This document shows, in pieces, positions 35,643 to 44,677 of a stretch of 64,000 nt of DNA (within the stretch, counting starts at the first letter, position 1; every line of letters starts with the position of its first letter). Under the pieces are notes generated by a model that worked only from the letters and a program-made list of their open reading frames with translations, ran no database searches and was not told the origin of the DNA. The stretch is from assembly GCF_015709455.1 (NCBI RefSeq), contig NZ_JADNQW010000005.1:1736001-1800000 (forward strand), written 5' to 3'. Position numbers and translations under genes: made by a program. Origin of the DNA: Methylosinus sp. H3A. GTDB taxonomy: Bacteria > Pseudomonadota > Alphaproteobacteria > Rhizobiales > Beijerinckiaceae.

Positions 35643-37493
35643 TCAGATGTCGAGATCGACGCGATAGTCCGACATCCAGAGATTGAGGCCGATGGCCAGC
35701 TCGATCGCGATTCGATCCTGGCGCGGCGAGGATACGCCGACCGGCCGTCGCAGAACCTCATGAACGCGTCGCAGATCGAGCAGAGGTCTGACCGGCGCGG
35801 ACCCGTCGGAGACGATATCGGCCAGCGTGGCGCGCAGCGCCTGTTCGTAGGCAGGATCCTGCGTCGCGGGATAAGGATTCTTCACGCGGTCGAGAATCAC
35901 ATTCGGGAGAATGTCGCTCGCGGCGGCGCGCAATATGCTCTTCTCGCGGCCATCGAAAGTCTTCATCTCCCAGGGAATATTGAAAGCGTAATCGACCAGG
36001 CGATGATCGCAGAACGGCACGCGAACCTCGAGGCCGACCGCCATGCTCATGCGGTCCTTCCGGTCCAGCATGATCTGCATGCAGCGGGTCGCATGAACAT
36101 AGACCTCCTGCCGCATGCGGCGGTTCACCGGACTCTCGCCCGGTAGGACCGGAGTTTCCGCCAACGCCTGAGCATAGCTGTCTCGACGGAAGCCCGGCAG
36201 GTCCAACCGCTCCACGAGCCCGCGGTCGAGCAGCGCGCTGCCGTCGAAGAACTTGCCGGTCACGGATGTCAGCCAACCGAAGGTGTTCTCTTTCAGAGAG
36301 TCCGGGTCGTGGAACCACCGATAGCCACCGAAGATTTCATCTGCCGCCTCGCCGGACAGGGCCACTGTAGACTGCCGGCGCACCGCTTCGAACAGCCGAT
36401 AGAGAGACGGCCACATATCTCCCCAAAAAGACGGAGGCTGATCGAGGCTCCGCACGATCGCCGTTCGTAAAACGGGATCCGCCATCGTGCGGCTGTCGAG
36501 CATGATCTCGTCGTGGCGGGAGCGAATCCGATCGACCAGGGCGCGCACGAAAGGCGTGTCCGATCCGAGATTGAAGGCGTTCTCGACGAACTCCGATCCA
36601 TGATCCTCGAAGTCGAGGGAAAACGAGCGGATGTTCTCCTTTCCCTGCTCCAGAAGATGCTTCGACGCCAGCGCCGTGATGATCGAGGAGTCGAGCCCGC
36701 CCGACAGCAGGCTGCACAGTGGCACGTCGGCCACGATCTGTTTCTCGACGATGTCTTCGAGCAAGTCGCGCGTGTAGCGGATCGTACGTTCGAGGTTATG
36801 CTCGTGTGGACGCGCCTCCAGCCGCCAATACCGCCTTTTCTTCAGTCCGGCCCGACTGACGATGATGAGCTCTCCGGGGAGAACTTCATTCATGCCGGCG
36901 AATATCGCACGGCCCGGCGTCTTCACCATGTCGAGGATCTCGCGCAATCCGTCCGCAGTGACCTTCCGTCCGGCGTCAGGATGTGCGAGGATCGCCTTCG
37001 GCTCCGAGCCGAACAAGACGCCTTCGCTCGTCTGCGAGTAGAAGAGCGGCTTCACGCCCATCCGGTCCCGAACGAGCAGGAGCTTTTGGGCGGCCACGTC
37101 CCAGATGGCGAAGGCGTACATGCCGTTCAGCCTCTCTGCGAACTGCTCGCCCCATTCCAGATAGGCGCGGAGGACGACCTCCGTGTCGCTGCGAGTCTCG
37201 AAGACATGCCCTCGCGAACGCAGCTCGTCACGCAATTCCACGAAGTTGTAGACCTCGCCGGTATAGGAGATGACGGCGGCGGCGCCTGCGTTGTTCTGCG
37301 CCGCCATAGGCTGGCGACCACCTTCCAGATCAATGATCGCGAGACGTCTGTGTCCCAGTCCGACAGGCCCGTCGATCCAGACGCCTTCGGCGTCGGGACC
37401 TCGCAGCGCCATGGTGTCTGTCATACTCTGCAGGATATGGCGCTGTTCCGCCAAGTTTTGGTCGTAAGCGACCCAACCTGCGATTCCGCACAT
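35643..37493 (-). CDS. asnB: glutamine-dependent asparagine synthetase (AsnB-like)
   Basis: This 616-residue protein starts at ATG 37493, because removal of this Met exposes the catalytic Cys of MCGIAGWVAY; an ATG four codons upstream is not functional for that reason. The glutaminase domain (1-195) has LRGPDAEG, GHRRLAIIDLEGG and SYTGEVYNF. The synthetase domain has the PP-loop LLSGGLDSS at 262-270. Full-length AsnB-class enzymes amidate a carboxylate via an acyl-adenylate; members in biosynthetic clusters use substrates other than aspartate. It is the first gene of the minus-strand cluster, with a 320-base AT-rich region upstream. Confidence 0.9.
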   Translation of the reverse strand: MCGIAGWVAYDQNLAEQRHILQSMTDTMALRGPDAEGVWIDGPVGLGHRRLAIIDLEGGRQPMAAQNNAGAAAVISYTGEVYNFVELRDELRSRGHVFETRSDTEVVLRAYLEWGEQFAERLNGMYAFAIWDVAAQKLLLVRDRMGVKPLFYSQTSEGVLFGSEPKAILAHPDAGRKVTADGLREILDMVKTPGRAIFAGMNEVLPGELIIVSRAGLKKRRYWRLEARPHEHNLERTIRYTRDLLEDIVEKQIVADVPLCSLLSGGLDSSIITALASKHLLEQGKENIRSFSLDFEDHGSEFVENAFNLGSDTPFVRALVDRIRSRHDEIMLDSRTMADPVLRTAIVRSLDQPPSFWGDMWPSLYRLFEAVRRQSTVALSGEAADEIFGGYRWFHDPDSLKENTFGWLTSVTGKFFDGSALLDRGLVERLDLPGFRRDSYAQALAETPVLPGESPVNRRMRQEVYVHATRCMQIMLDRKDRMSMAVGLEVRVPFCDHRLVDYAFNIPWEMKTFDGREKSILRAAASDILPNVILDRVKNPYPATQDPAYEQALRATLADIVSDGSAPVRPLLDLRRVHEVLRRPVGVSSPRQDRIAIELAIGLNLWMSDYRVDLDI

Positions 37494-37828
37494 ATTGGCC
37501 TCCATTTTGGTGACTGAACTAGACTTTCGAGAAATATTTTTGAATTCTGTTTCTTGCGAAACATCAATTCATCAGCCATGGAAGATATTGATTTTTAACT
37601 AGCATAGAAATTAGCAATCCACTAAATGATATAATTTTGCCGCCTTATCAGAAATGCTCATAAGTGACGGCTGTATATTCATAAATGTATCATATTTGGA
37701 AAATTTTTCCCTCACCTGGCGCAAAGCAATATGCCTCTTCTTCGCCTTTCATTTGGCGCATGGGGGAAAATAGAAAACTGGACAAGGCCGGATCGGCGGT
37801 AGCTCGGACCAGCGGCCCTAGGCGCGAT
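37494..37828. other. AT-rich promoter region of the asnB cluster
   Basis: This gap of about 335 bases is markedly richer in A/T than both flanks and contains no supportable gene. It separates the asnB operon start from the 3' end of the RND pump gene, both on the minus strand, so it must hold the asnB promoter. I found one clear dyad (listed separately) but no convincing -35/-10 pair. Confidence 0.6.
37548..37563. promoter_or_regulatory. 16-bp dyad, candidate operator upstream of asnB
   Basis: TGTTTC-TTGC-GAAACA is a perfect dyad with 6-base arms, about 55 bases upstream of the asnB ATG, where a repressor or activator would act. No regulator gene is within the cluster. Confidence 0.35.
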
Positions 37829-40800
37829 TCATATGTCGACAGGAGGGCGCCGCCGCCGCCCTATGAACAGCCGCTGCGCCGTCACGTAGAACACGGGCGT
37901 GAAGACCAGACCGAAGAACGTCACGCCCAGCATGCCGAAGAAGACGGTCGTGCCTAGAGTTTGTCGCATCTCCGCGCCTGCGCCAGCAGCGACGAGGAGA
38001 GGCACGACGCCGAGGATGAACGCCATGGAGGTCATCAATATGGGCCGCAAACGCAGGCGCGCCGCCTGCACGACCGCCTCGGCGCTGGTCGCTCCCTGTT
38101 CCTCCGCCCGTCGCGCAAACTCGACGATCAAAATAGCGTTCTTGGCGGCGAGCCCGACGAGTACGGTGAATCCGATCTGCGCCAATATGTCCACATTCAT
38201 CGACCGAAGGAGAAGGCCGGTCACCGCCGCGAGCAAGCACATCGGCACGATCAGAACAACGGCGAGCGGCAGGCGCCAGCTCTCATATTGCGCCGCTAGC
38301 ACGAGGAACACGAGCAGGATAGCCGCTCCAAAAATCGGGAGGGTCGTATTGCCCGCTGTCTTCTGTTGATAGGAAAGATCTGTCCACTCGAAGCCGATCC
38401 CCGGGGGCAAGCGCTCGGCCGCGAGTCGCTCCATTGCCTCCAAGCCGTAGCTCGATGCGAATCCTGGCGCTATTCCTCCCTGGATCTCGGCTGCGGGATA
38501 AAGATTGTAGCGCGGCACTCGGTAGGGCTCGGATGTCCGTCTCAACTTCACCAACGCGCCGAGCGGGACCATGTCGCCAGAGGCGTTGCGCGTCTTGAGA
38601 CGCGAAATGTCGTCCATCGTTTTCCGGAAACGTCCGTCGGCCTGCGCCATGACCTGATAGGTGCGGCCGAGATAGTTGAAGTCGTTGATGTAAGCGGAAC
38701 CGAGATAGATCTGCATCGCTTCGAAAACGAGCTCGGGCGCGACGCCCAGCTTTTGCGCCCGCTCGCGATCGACGTCAGCGTCGATACTCGGCGTGCTGGT
38801 CGTGAACGACGTGAACAGCTGCGTCAGACCAGGCTGACGCATGGCGTGAGCGACGAGATCCTGCGCCGCGGTTTCGAGGGCGCGGGGTCCGAGGCCTTTG
38901 CGATCCTCCAGCATCATCCGGAAACCGCCCGCTGTCCCGAGGCCGGGCACGGGCGCCGGCGAGATCAGAATAATCGAAGCCTCTTGAATGCCCGCGAGCG
39001 CGTTGCCGATCCTGTCGAGCATCAGCGCGGCGGTCTCTCCGCTTCGAGCGCGTTCCTCGAAGGAGGTCATGTTCACGAAGATCGTGCCGGTGTTCGAGGC
39101 GTTGGTGAATGTGGCGGCGTCGAAGCCCGCGAAAGCGTTCGTATTCGCGACGCCGGAAACATGCTCGAGCCGAGAGGCGGCCTCACGGATGACCGCGTCG
39201 GTTCGACCGACCGAAGCGCCCGACGGCAATGTGACGACTCCGATGAAGTAGCCGAGATCCTGATCAGGAATGAAGCCGGTGGGCGCACGGGAGAGTTGAA
39301 AGGCCGTCAGAGCGATCAGCCCTGTATATGCGGCCAGCAGGACCGGCGCCGCCTGCAGAAGTCGGCGGACGATGCGGCCATAGGCTCGAGACAGCCACTC
39401 GAAGAGCGCGTTGAAGACTTCGAAGAACACAGCGATAGGTTCGAACCACGCGGGTCTTCCCTCGTCGCGTTTGGCCGGTCGAAAGAGGAGAGCGCAAAGC
39501 GCGGGACACAGAGTCAGAGACACGAAGGCGGAGATCAGAGTCGAGGCGGCGATGGTGACTGCGAATTGCCGAAAAAACTGGCCGGATATTCCGGAGATGA
39601 AAGCGGAGGGCGCGAAGACCGCGCAGAGCGTCAAGGCGATAGCGACGAGCGCTCCGCCAATCTCGTCCATGGTGCGATGGGCAGCCTCGCGCGGGGACAG
39701 TCCGTCATGCAGATTGCGCTCGACATTCTCCACCACGACGATCGCGTCGTCGACGACGATGCCGACGGCCAGAACGATTCCGAACAGCGAGAGATTGTTG
39801 AGCGTCATCCCGAACGCCGACAGCGCGATACATCCGCCGACGAGCGAGATAGGGACGGCGATGATCGGCACGATCGAGGCGCGCCATGTCTGCAGGAAAA
39901 GGACGACGACGACCACCACGATGACGATCGCCTCGGGAACGGTGCGCATCGACTCGCGAACAGACTGCGCGATGAATGTCGTCAAATCGTAGGAAATGCG
40001 ATAGCTGAGGCCAGCCGGAAACTGCCGCGCCAATTCTCGCATCGTGGTCTTCACGCGTTCCGCCATTGCGAGCGCATTGCCGCCGGGCTGGAGATAAATC
40101 AAAATTAGAACGTCGCTGCGTCCGTCGAGCCAGCCGTTCGCGCCGAAATTCTGGTCGCCGATCTCGACCCGGCCGACGTCCCGCAATCGCGTCACCCGAC
40201 CCAGAGAATCGGATTTGACCAATATGTCGGCGAATTGCATTGGCTCCGTCAGGCGCCCGAGGGTCTTGATGTTGAGCTGAAAGGCTCCGGGTGAAGGCAC
40301 CGGCGGCTGGTTCAGGACGCCTGCCGAGACCTGCGTGTTCTGCGCCTGCAAGGCGGCGACGATCTCTCCCGCCGTCAGATTGCGCGCCGCCGCCTTGTCG
40401 GGATCGATCCACACGCGCATGGCATAGTCATGGTTTCCGAACACGACTGCATCGCCGACGCCATCGAGCCGCGACAGCGCATCCCTCAGATTCAAAGTCG
40501 CATAGCTCGCCATGTAGAGCTGGTCGCGAGACCCATCCGGAGACAGAAGAGAGATCGCCATCATCAGATTGGGCGAACTCTTCTTCACGGCGACGCCGAG
40601 CCGCTGCACGACGAGCGGAAGACGGGGAAGCGCGATGGCGACGCGGTTTTGCGTCAGCACCTGGGCTTTGTCGAGATCCGCGCCTAGGCGGAAGGTGACG
40701 GTGATGACGAGATTGCCGTCGCCCGTCGATTGGCTCGATAAATAGAGCATGTTTTCGACGCCGTTGATCTGCTGCTCGAGCGGCGTCGCCACCGTCTTGC

Positions 40801-40978
40801 TGATGACCTCGGCGGACGCTCCTGGATAGGTCGCCGTGACCTGGATCGTCGGAGGCGCGATTTCAGGATATTGTGCGATCGGCAGCTCTGCGTAGGCGAT
40901 CGAGCCGAGAATCGTGATGAACAAGCTGACGACGATCGCCAGGATGGGCCGTTCTATGAAAACATGCGGGAAGCGCAT
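37829..40978 (-). CDS. RND efflux pump inner-membrane transporter (HAE1, AcrB/MexB-like)
   Basis: This 1049-residue proton-driven pump has the usual duplicated 12-helix plan with two large periplasmic loops. The start MRFPHVFIERPILAIVVSLF is canonical. The helix-4 proton relay reads GIVVDDAIVVVENVER with two adjacent Asp. NTNAFAGFD, GGFRMMLEDRKG and LVFLVLAAQYESWRLP are typical HAE1 segments. Length is standard. It follows its adaptor by four bases; no outer-membrane factor is adjacent, though the NodT-type protein at 372 or another could serve. Substrates (drugs, solvents or a cluster product) are unknown. Confidence 0.96.
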   Translation of the reverse strand: MRFPHVFIERPILAIVVSLFITILGSIAYAELPIAQYPEIAPPTIQVTATYPGASAEVISKTVATPLEQQINGVENMLYLSSQSTGDGNLVITVTFRLGADLDKAQVLTQNRVAIALPRLPLVVQRLGVAVKKSSPNLMMAISLLSPDGSRDQLYMASYATLNLRDALSRLDGVGDAVVFGNHDYAMRVWIDPDKAAARNLTAGEIVAALQAQNTQVSAGVLNQPPVPSPGAFQLNIKTLGRLTEPMQFADILVKSDSLGRVTRLRDVGRVEIGDQNFGANGWLDGRSDVLILIYLQPGGNALAMAERVKTTMRELARQFPAGLSYRISYDLTTFIAQSVRESMRTVPEAIVIVVVVVVLFLQTWRASIVPIIAVPISLVGGCIALSAFGMTLNNLSLFGIVLAVGIVVDDAIVVVENVERNLHDGLSPREAAHRTMDEIGGALVAIALTLCAVFAPSAFISGISGQFFRQFAVTIAASTLISAFVSLTLCPALCALLFRPAKRDEGRPAWFEPIAVFFEVFNALFEWLSRAYGRIVRRLLQAAPVLLAAYTGLIALTAFQLSRAPTGFIPDQDLGYFIGVVTLPSGASVGRTDAVIREAASRLEHVSGVANTNAFAGFDAATFTNASNTGTIFVNMTSFEERARSGETAALMLDRIGNALAGIQEASIILISPAPVPGLGTAGGFRMMLEDRKGLGPRALETAAQDLVAHAMRQPGLTQLFTSFTTSTPSIDADVDRERAQKLGVAPELVFEAMQIYLGSAYINDFNYLGRTYQVMAQADGRFRKTMDDISRLKTRNASGDMVPLGALVKLRRTSEPYRVPRYNLYPAAEIQGGIAPGFASSYGLEAMERLAAERLPPGIGFEWTDLSYQQKTAGNTTLPIFGAAILLVFLVLAAQYESWRLPLAVVLIVPMCLLAAVTGLLLRSMNVDILAQIGFTVLVGLAAKNAILIVEFARRAEEQGATSAEAVVQAARLRLRPILMTSMAFILGVVPLLVAAGAGAEMRQTLGTTVFFGMLGVTFFGLVFTPVFYVTAQRLFIGRRRRPPVDI

Positions 40979-40982
40979 GGTT

Positions 40983-42230
40983 TCAGTTCCGCCCGACGGC
41001 CTCGGCCATCCGGCCGGACTGCGCCGTCACTTTGGCGCCCGGGCGCGCGAAAATCAGCCCGTTGATGATCACGCGATCCGCTGGTCCGATCCCTCGCTTG
41101 ACGACCCGCATACCCTCGATGGACGCGCCGACCTCGACATCCTTCGGCACGACCGTTCCTTCGGCGGAAACAGTCATGAGAAGAGTGTGCGATTGGTCGG
41201 CGCTCAACGCCACCTCCGGCACGAGCAACGTATCGGTTTCCGCGGCGATTGGCACGCGCAAGCGCGCGAACTGGCCCGGAGCGATGAAGGAATCTGCGTT
41301 CGGCACGCTGACTCGGGCATGGATGACGCCGCTCGCTCGATCGAGCTCGTTGTCGAGGAAGTCGAGCCGTCCTCTGCGTGTCCATTCCTCCTCGTCGCTG
41401 AGCGCAATTCGAGCGAGTCGGTCGGGTCTCGAATCGGAGTGGAGATGACGCTGATACGCGACGTAGTCGGACTCGCTCATATCGAAATCGAGATAGATCG
41501 GATCGAGCGACACGACCGTCGTGAGGAGGGTCGTCGCACCGCCCGATTGCCCGCCAACAACGAGATTGCCGGGAGAAACACGCCGCGTGCTGACACGGCC
41601 CGAGATCGGAGACCGGATACGAGTCCATTCGAGGTTCAACTCGCCAGAATGGACGGCCGCCTCGGCTTGCTGAAGCGCGGCTTCCGCCGCTTGCTTTTGC
41701 TGCACCCGCTGATCATGGGTTTCCCTCGACACGTAATTGCGCTCACTCAGCGCAGAGCTGCGCTCCAGCTCCTTTTTCGCGAGCTCGAGCTGCGCGAGCG
41801 CGATGCGACGTTGCGCGTTCGCTTGCTGCAGTTGGATATCATAGGGCCGCGCATCGATGACGAAAAGCAGATCCCCCTTCTCGACGAGCTGCCCATCGCT
41901 GAAGTGGATCTCCGTCAAATAGCCGCCGACCTGCGCGCGGATCTCGACCCGGTCAACCGCTGAAAACTGGCCGAGGAAATCCGTCCAGGGCGCCAATCGC
42001 CGTCGTTGCGGAGTGCTGACCGTCACGGTCGGGGCTGTCGCATCGGTCGCGGCCGGAGCCTGGGCCCGCGGCGGCCCCAAGTAGAGCGCGAGGGCGCCGC
42101 CCGCCGCCAGAAGTAGCAAGAAAACGACGAGCCGGCTCATTCGGCGCGGCGGGGCGCTTCCAATTCGCTGCGCGCGTCGCCGCGCAGCTCCTTCGGGTTG
42201 CTTCTCGTCGACATTGGCAGACATTGCCAT
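40983..42230 (-). CDS. RND efflux periplasmic adaptor (AcrA/MexA-like)
   Basis: This 415-residue adaptor starts at ATG 42230, four bases after the stop of the GST gene; an ATG at 42272 would overlap that gene. One membrane anchor (MSRLVVFLLLLAAGGALALY) near residues 30-50 precedes the lipoyl halves (IRAQVGGYLTEIHFSDGQLV; TRIRSPISGRVSTRRVSPGN), the hairpin with a QANAQRRIALAQLELAKKEL coiled coil, and barrel and membrane-proximal domains. It pairs with the RND pump that follows. Confidence 0.94.
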   Translation of the reverse strand: MAMSANVDEKQPEGAARRRAQRIGSAPPRRMSRLVVFLLLLAAGGALALYLGPPRAQAPAATDATAPTVTVSTPQRRRLAPWTDFLGQFSAVDRVEIRAQVGGYLTEIHFSDGQLVEKGDLLFVIDARPYDIQLQQANAQRRIALAQLELAKKELERSSALSERNYVSRETHDQRVQQKQAAEAALQQAEAAVHSGELNLEWTRIRSPISGRVSTRRVSPGNLVVGGQSGGATTLLTTVVSLDPIYLDFDMSESDYVAYQRHLHSDSRPDRLARIALSDEEEWTRRGRLDFLDNELDRASGVIHARVSVPNADSFIAPGQFARLRVPIAAETDTLLVPEVALSADQSHTLLMTVSAEGTVVPKDVEVGASIEGMRVVKRGIGPADRVIINGLIFARPGAKVTAQSGRMAEAVGRN

Positions 42231-42234
42231 TCGA

Positions 42235-42876
42235 TTACGCCTCGCCTCGGCCGAGGTTGTCGGGATGCGCATCCTGGAACGCCGGCAATTGCAGGCAGCC
42301 CTCCACGATCCGCGAGATCAACGGATAGGCGTTCAATGAAATGCCGAGCTGTTCTGCGACGACAGCCTGCGGAACGAGCGCGATGTCTGCGATGGTGGGA
42401 CTGCCTCCGTGACAAAATCGGCCATCTTCGGCAGAAGTGGCGAGATGTGTCTCGAAAGCTCGGAAGCTCACATGCAACCAGTGGAGACGCCACCTCTGAA
42501 CGGCCTGCTCGTCCTGGCCGCAATCGTCTCGCAAGCGCTGGGCGACTCGCTTCGTGACGAGCGGATGCGTGTCGGCGGCGATGAGCTGAGCCAGCGCCCT
42601 GACCCTGGCGCGCGCCAATTGCTCTCTCGGCAGGAGCGGCGGCTCGGGCTTCTTCGCATCGATATATTCGATGATGGCGAGCGACTGAGTGAGGACTGCG
42701 CCGTCGTCCTCCAGCGCGGGCAGCAGGCCCTGGGGGTTGACGGAGAGATAGTGCGAGTCGCGTTGTTCGTCCCGCGTCAGGTCGTGCGACACCGTCTCGT
42801 AGCTCAAGCCTTTCAGGTTGAGAGCAATTCGGACACGGAACGACGCCGAGGAACGGCCGTAGGCGTGAAGCTTCAT
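42235..42876 (-). CDS. maiA: maleylacetoacetate isomerase / zeta-class glutathione transferase
   Basis: This 213-residue protein starts at ATG 42876 (MKLHAYGRSSASFRVRIAL); ten in-frame codons upstream do not belong to the fold. The SSASFRVRIALNLKGL block carries the zeta-class catalytic Ser-Ser-Ala and glutathione site, and QSLAIIEYIDAK is the SNAIL/TRAIL-equivalent. The C-terminal helical domain ends AFQDAHPDN. Length fits MaiA (about 210), an enzyme of tyrosine/gentisate breakdown. No fumarylacetoacetase or dioxygenase lies nearby, so it could be another GST. It is placed just before the RND genes. Confidence 0.85.
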   Translation of the reverse strand: MKLHAYGRSSASFRVRIALNLKGLSYETVSHDLTRDEQRDSHYLSVNPQGLLPALEDDGAVLTQSLAIIEYIDAKKPEPPLLPREQLARARVRALAQLIAADTHPLVTKRVAQRLRDDCGQDEQAVQRWRLHWLHVSFRAFETHLATSAEDGRFCHGGSPTIADIALVPQAVVAEQLGISLNAYPLISRIVEGCLQLPAFQDAHPDNLGRGEA

Positions 42877-42969
42877 CGCGTTTCCCGATCGATTTGCGTC
42901 GCGCATCCGCGCAGCCGAAATCGGGCGCGCACTCCGGGGCTCACCGTCGGCGCGCCTCGATGCGCGCCT

Positions 42970-44520
42970 TCAGTTGCTACGGTTGTCGACGGAGGGGCTC
43001 GTCTCGATAGGCGTTCCGCGGCGGCTGGCCGCGCGGCCTCGTCCGAATGTCACGGCGCTGAAAGCGGCGAAAATCCAGATGCCGAGACCGCCATAGAGCA
43101 TGACGAGGCCGAAGCCGTGTTCGAGCGCCCCACGAAGAGCGTCCGCCGGCGCCACCGTCTCGGCGAGAGCGACGCCGCCAGCGGCGAGCTTCGACGCGAG
43201 CGTGCGCAATGTCTGCGGGTCGCTGTCGGGAAGCAGATCGTGCAAATGCGACAGAATGCCGTCCTGCAAGACGAGACCCATCACGGCGATGTTGATGGCG
43301 AGCGTGATGAGCCTGGCGCTCATGTCGATGCCGGAGGCCATGCCCGCGCGGGCGCTCGGAACCGAGCCCGTGGTGGTGTTGGTCACCGGCGTGTTGGTCA
43401 GCCCCAGTCCGATGCCCGCCACCAGGCTGCCGGGCAGCATGGTCAGCCAGCTGGCTTCCACGGCGCTGCTGCCGAGCTTCATCAGGATGAAGCCAGAACC
43501 GATGACGAACAGTCCGGCCGGAATGACGATGCGGGGCTGGTAGCGAAGCGAAAGGCGCTCGGCCACCGGAGGGAGGAGAAGCGTGGGAAGCGTATAGGCG
43601 AGAAGCGCGAGGCCCGCCGCGACAGCGTCATAGCCGAGCACATTCTGAAAATATATGGGCAGGTAGATCATGAACGGCCAGAAGCTGAAGTTCATGCCGA
43701 CGGAGCCGAACAAGGCGCCGGAGAAGTTCCGGATCCGGAAAACGGAGAAATCGAACATCGGATGCGGATTCCGAATCTCTGCGACGAAGAAGACGATGAG
43801 GCTCACCGTCGCCGCTCCGAGAATGCCGAGCGCCGCGCTGCTTCCGAAGCCGAGCTCGGAGCCCTGCGTGATGAAGAAGACCAGTCCGAGCACGGCCAAG
43901 GGCAGCGTGACGACGCCGATCGAATCGAGCGTCTTCGCCTGCGGATCCCTGGACTCCTCGACGCTGCGGAAAACCAGCAGCAGGGTCACGAGCGTGAGCG
44001 GCGCGTGGATCAGAAACACCCATTGCCAACCAACAAGGGCGACAATGCCGCCGCCGATGATGGGCCCGAAGCCGAGACCGACGCCGAATATGATGCCCCA
44101 GACGCCAAAGGCTCTGCTTCTTTCTTTCCCTTCACTGAACTGATGCGAGAGAATCGCAATGAGGCAGATCAACATTGCGCCACCGCCGATTCCCTGAAGA
44201 AACCGACCGGCGATCAGGAGCGGAACGCTCTGCGCGAGTCCGCATACGAGGGACGTCGCGCCGAATAAGATCAGCGAAAGCACGAAGACGCGTTTGCGAC
44301 CGTAACGGTCGGCCAATGTTCCTGCGGCCATCAGCACCGAGGTGCAGGCGATCGTATAGGCGTTCATGATCCACTGCATATCCCTGAAGTCGCCGACGAG
44401 AGCCGTCTCGAGGATCGGCAGGATTACCGGGACGCTGGATATCTCCAGGCCGAACATCAGGGCCGCCAGACAGACGGCGGCGAGAGCGATCCCATTCTTT
44501 CCCGGGAGGAAGAAGGCCAT
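42970..44520 (-). CDS. MFS exporter, DHA2 (14-helix EmrB/QacA-like) family
   Basis: This 516-residue transporter starts at ATG 44520, supported by GGAAGG eight bases upstream; the open frame extends 82 codons further with non-membrane sequence. About 14 helices are visible. Conserved motifs are ADRYGRKRVF (motif A) near residue 70, GRFLQGIGGGAM and the antiporter-type motif C GVGLGFGPIIGG. It diverges from a LysR gene 157 bases away, which probably controls it. Typical substrates of the family are toxic organics. Confidence 0.93.
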   Translation of the reverse strand: MAFFLPGKNGIALAAVCLAALMFGLEISSVPVILPILETALVGDFRDMQWIMNAYTIACTSVLMAAGTLADRYGRKRVFVLSLILFGATSLVCGLAQSVPLLIAGRFLQGIGGGAMLICLIAILSHQFSEGKERSRAFGVWGIIFGVGLGFGPIIGGGIVALVGWQWVFLIHAPLTLVTLLLVFRSVEESRDPQAKTLDSIGVVTLPLAVLGLVFFITQGSELGFGSSAALGILGAATVSLIVFFVAEIRNPHPMFDFSVFRIRNFSGALFGSVGMNFSFWPFMIYLPIYFQNVLGYDAVAAGLALLAYTLPTLLLPPVAERLSLRYQPRIVIPAGLFVIGSGFILMKLGSSAVEASWLTMLPGSLVAGIGLGLTNTPVTNTTTGSVPSARAGMASGIDMSARLITLAINIAVMGLVLQDGILSHLHDLLPDSDPQTLRTLASKLAAGGVALAETVAPADALRGALEHGFGLVMLYGGLGIWIFAAFSAVTFGRGRAASRRGTPIETSPSVDNRSN

Positions 44521-44623
44521 TACATTTTCCTTCCGCGCTTGGTTCCGATGGGCGAGGCGCTCGTCGATCGGGAGCGTTCGAAAATACACAACCCAAAGTG
44601 TTAAATAGACGGGTTTGCGCCTA

Positions 44624-44652
44624 TTGAGATTGGCACAAAGGGGGCGTATGAT
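44624..44652 (+). promoter_or_regulatory. sigma-70-like promoter of LysR gene
   Basis: TTGAGA at 44624-44629, a 17-base spacer, and TATGAT at 44647-44652 face the LysR gene. They lie in the shared gap with the divergent MFS gene, where LysR proteins usually bind their own T-N11-A sites. Assigned by consensus only. Confidence 0.5.
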
Positions 44653-44677
44653 GAAAATGATATAATTTCGCGAACTC

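Noticed and set aside
34044..36146. Plus-strand open frame of 700 codons
   Set aside because: It spans the KamA and AsnB genes in antisense; composition is shadow-like.
38366..40108. Plus-strand open frame of 580 codons
   Set aside because: It is antisense to the RND pump; Arg/Glu/Asp-rich with no recognisable fold.
42409..44268. Plus-strand open frame of 619 codons
   Set aside because: It is antisense to the GST and MFS genes; no domain seen.
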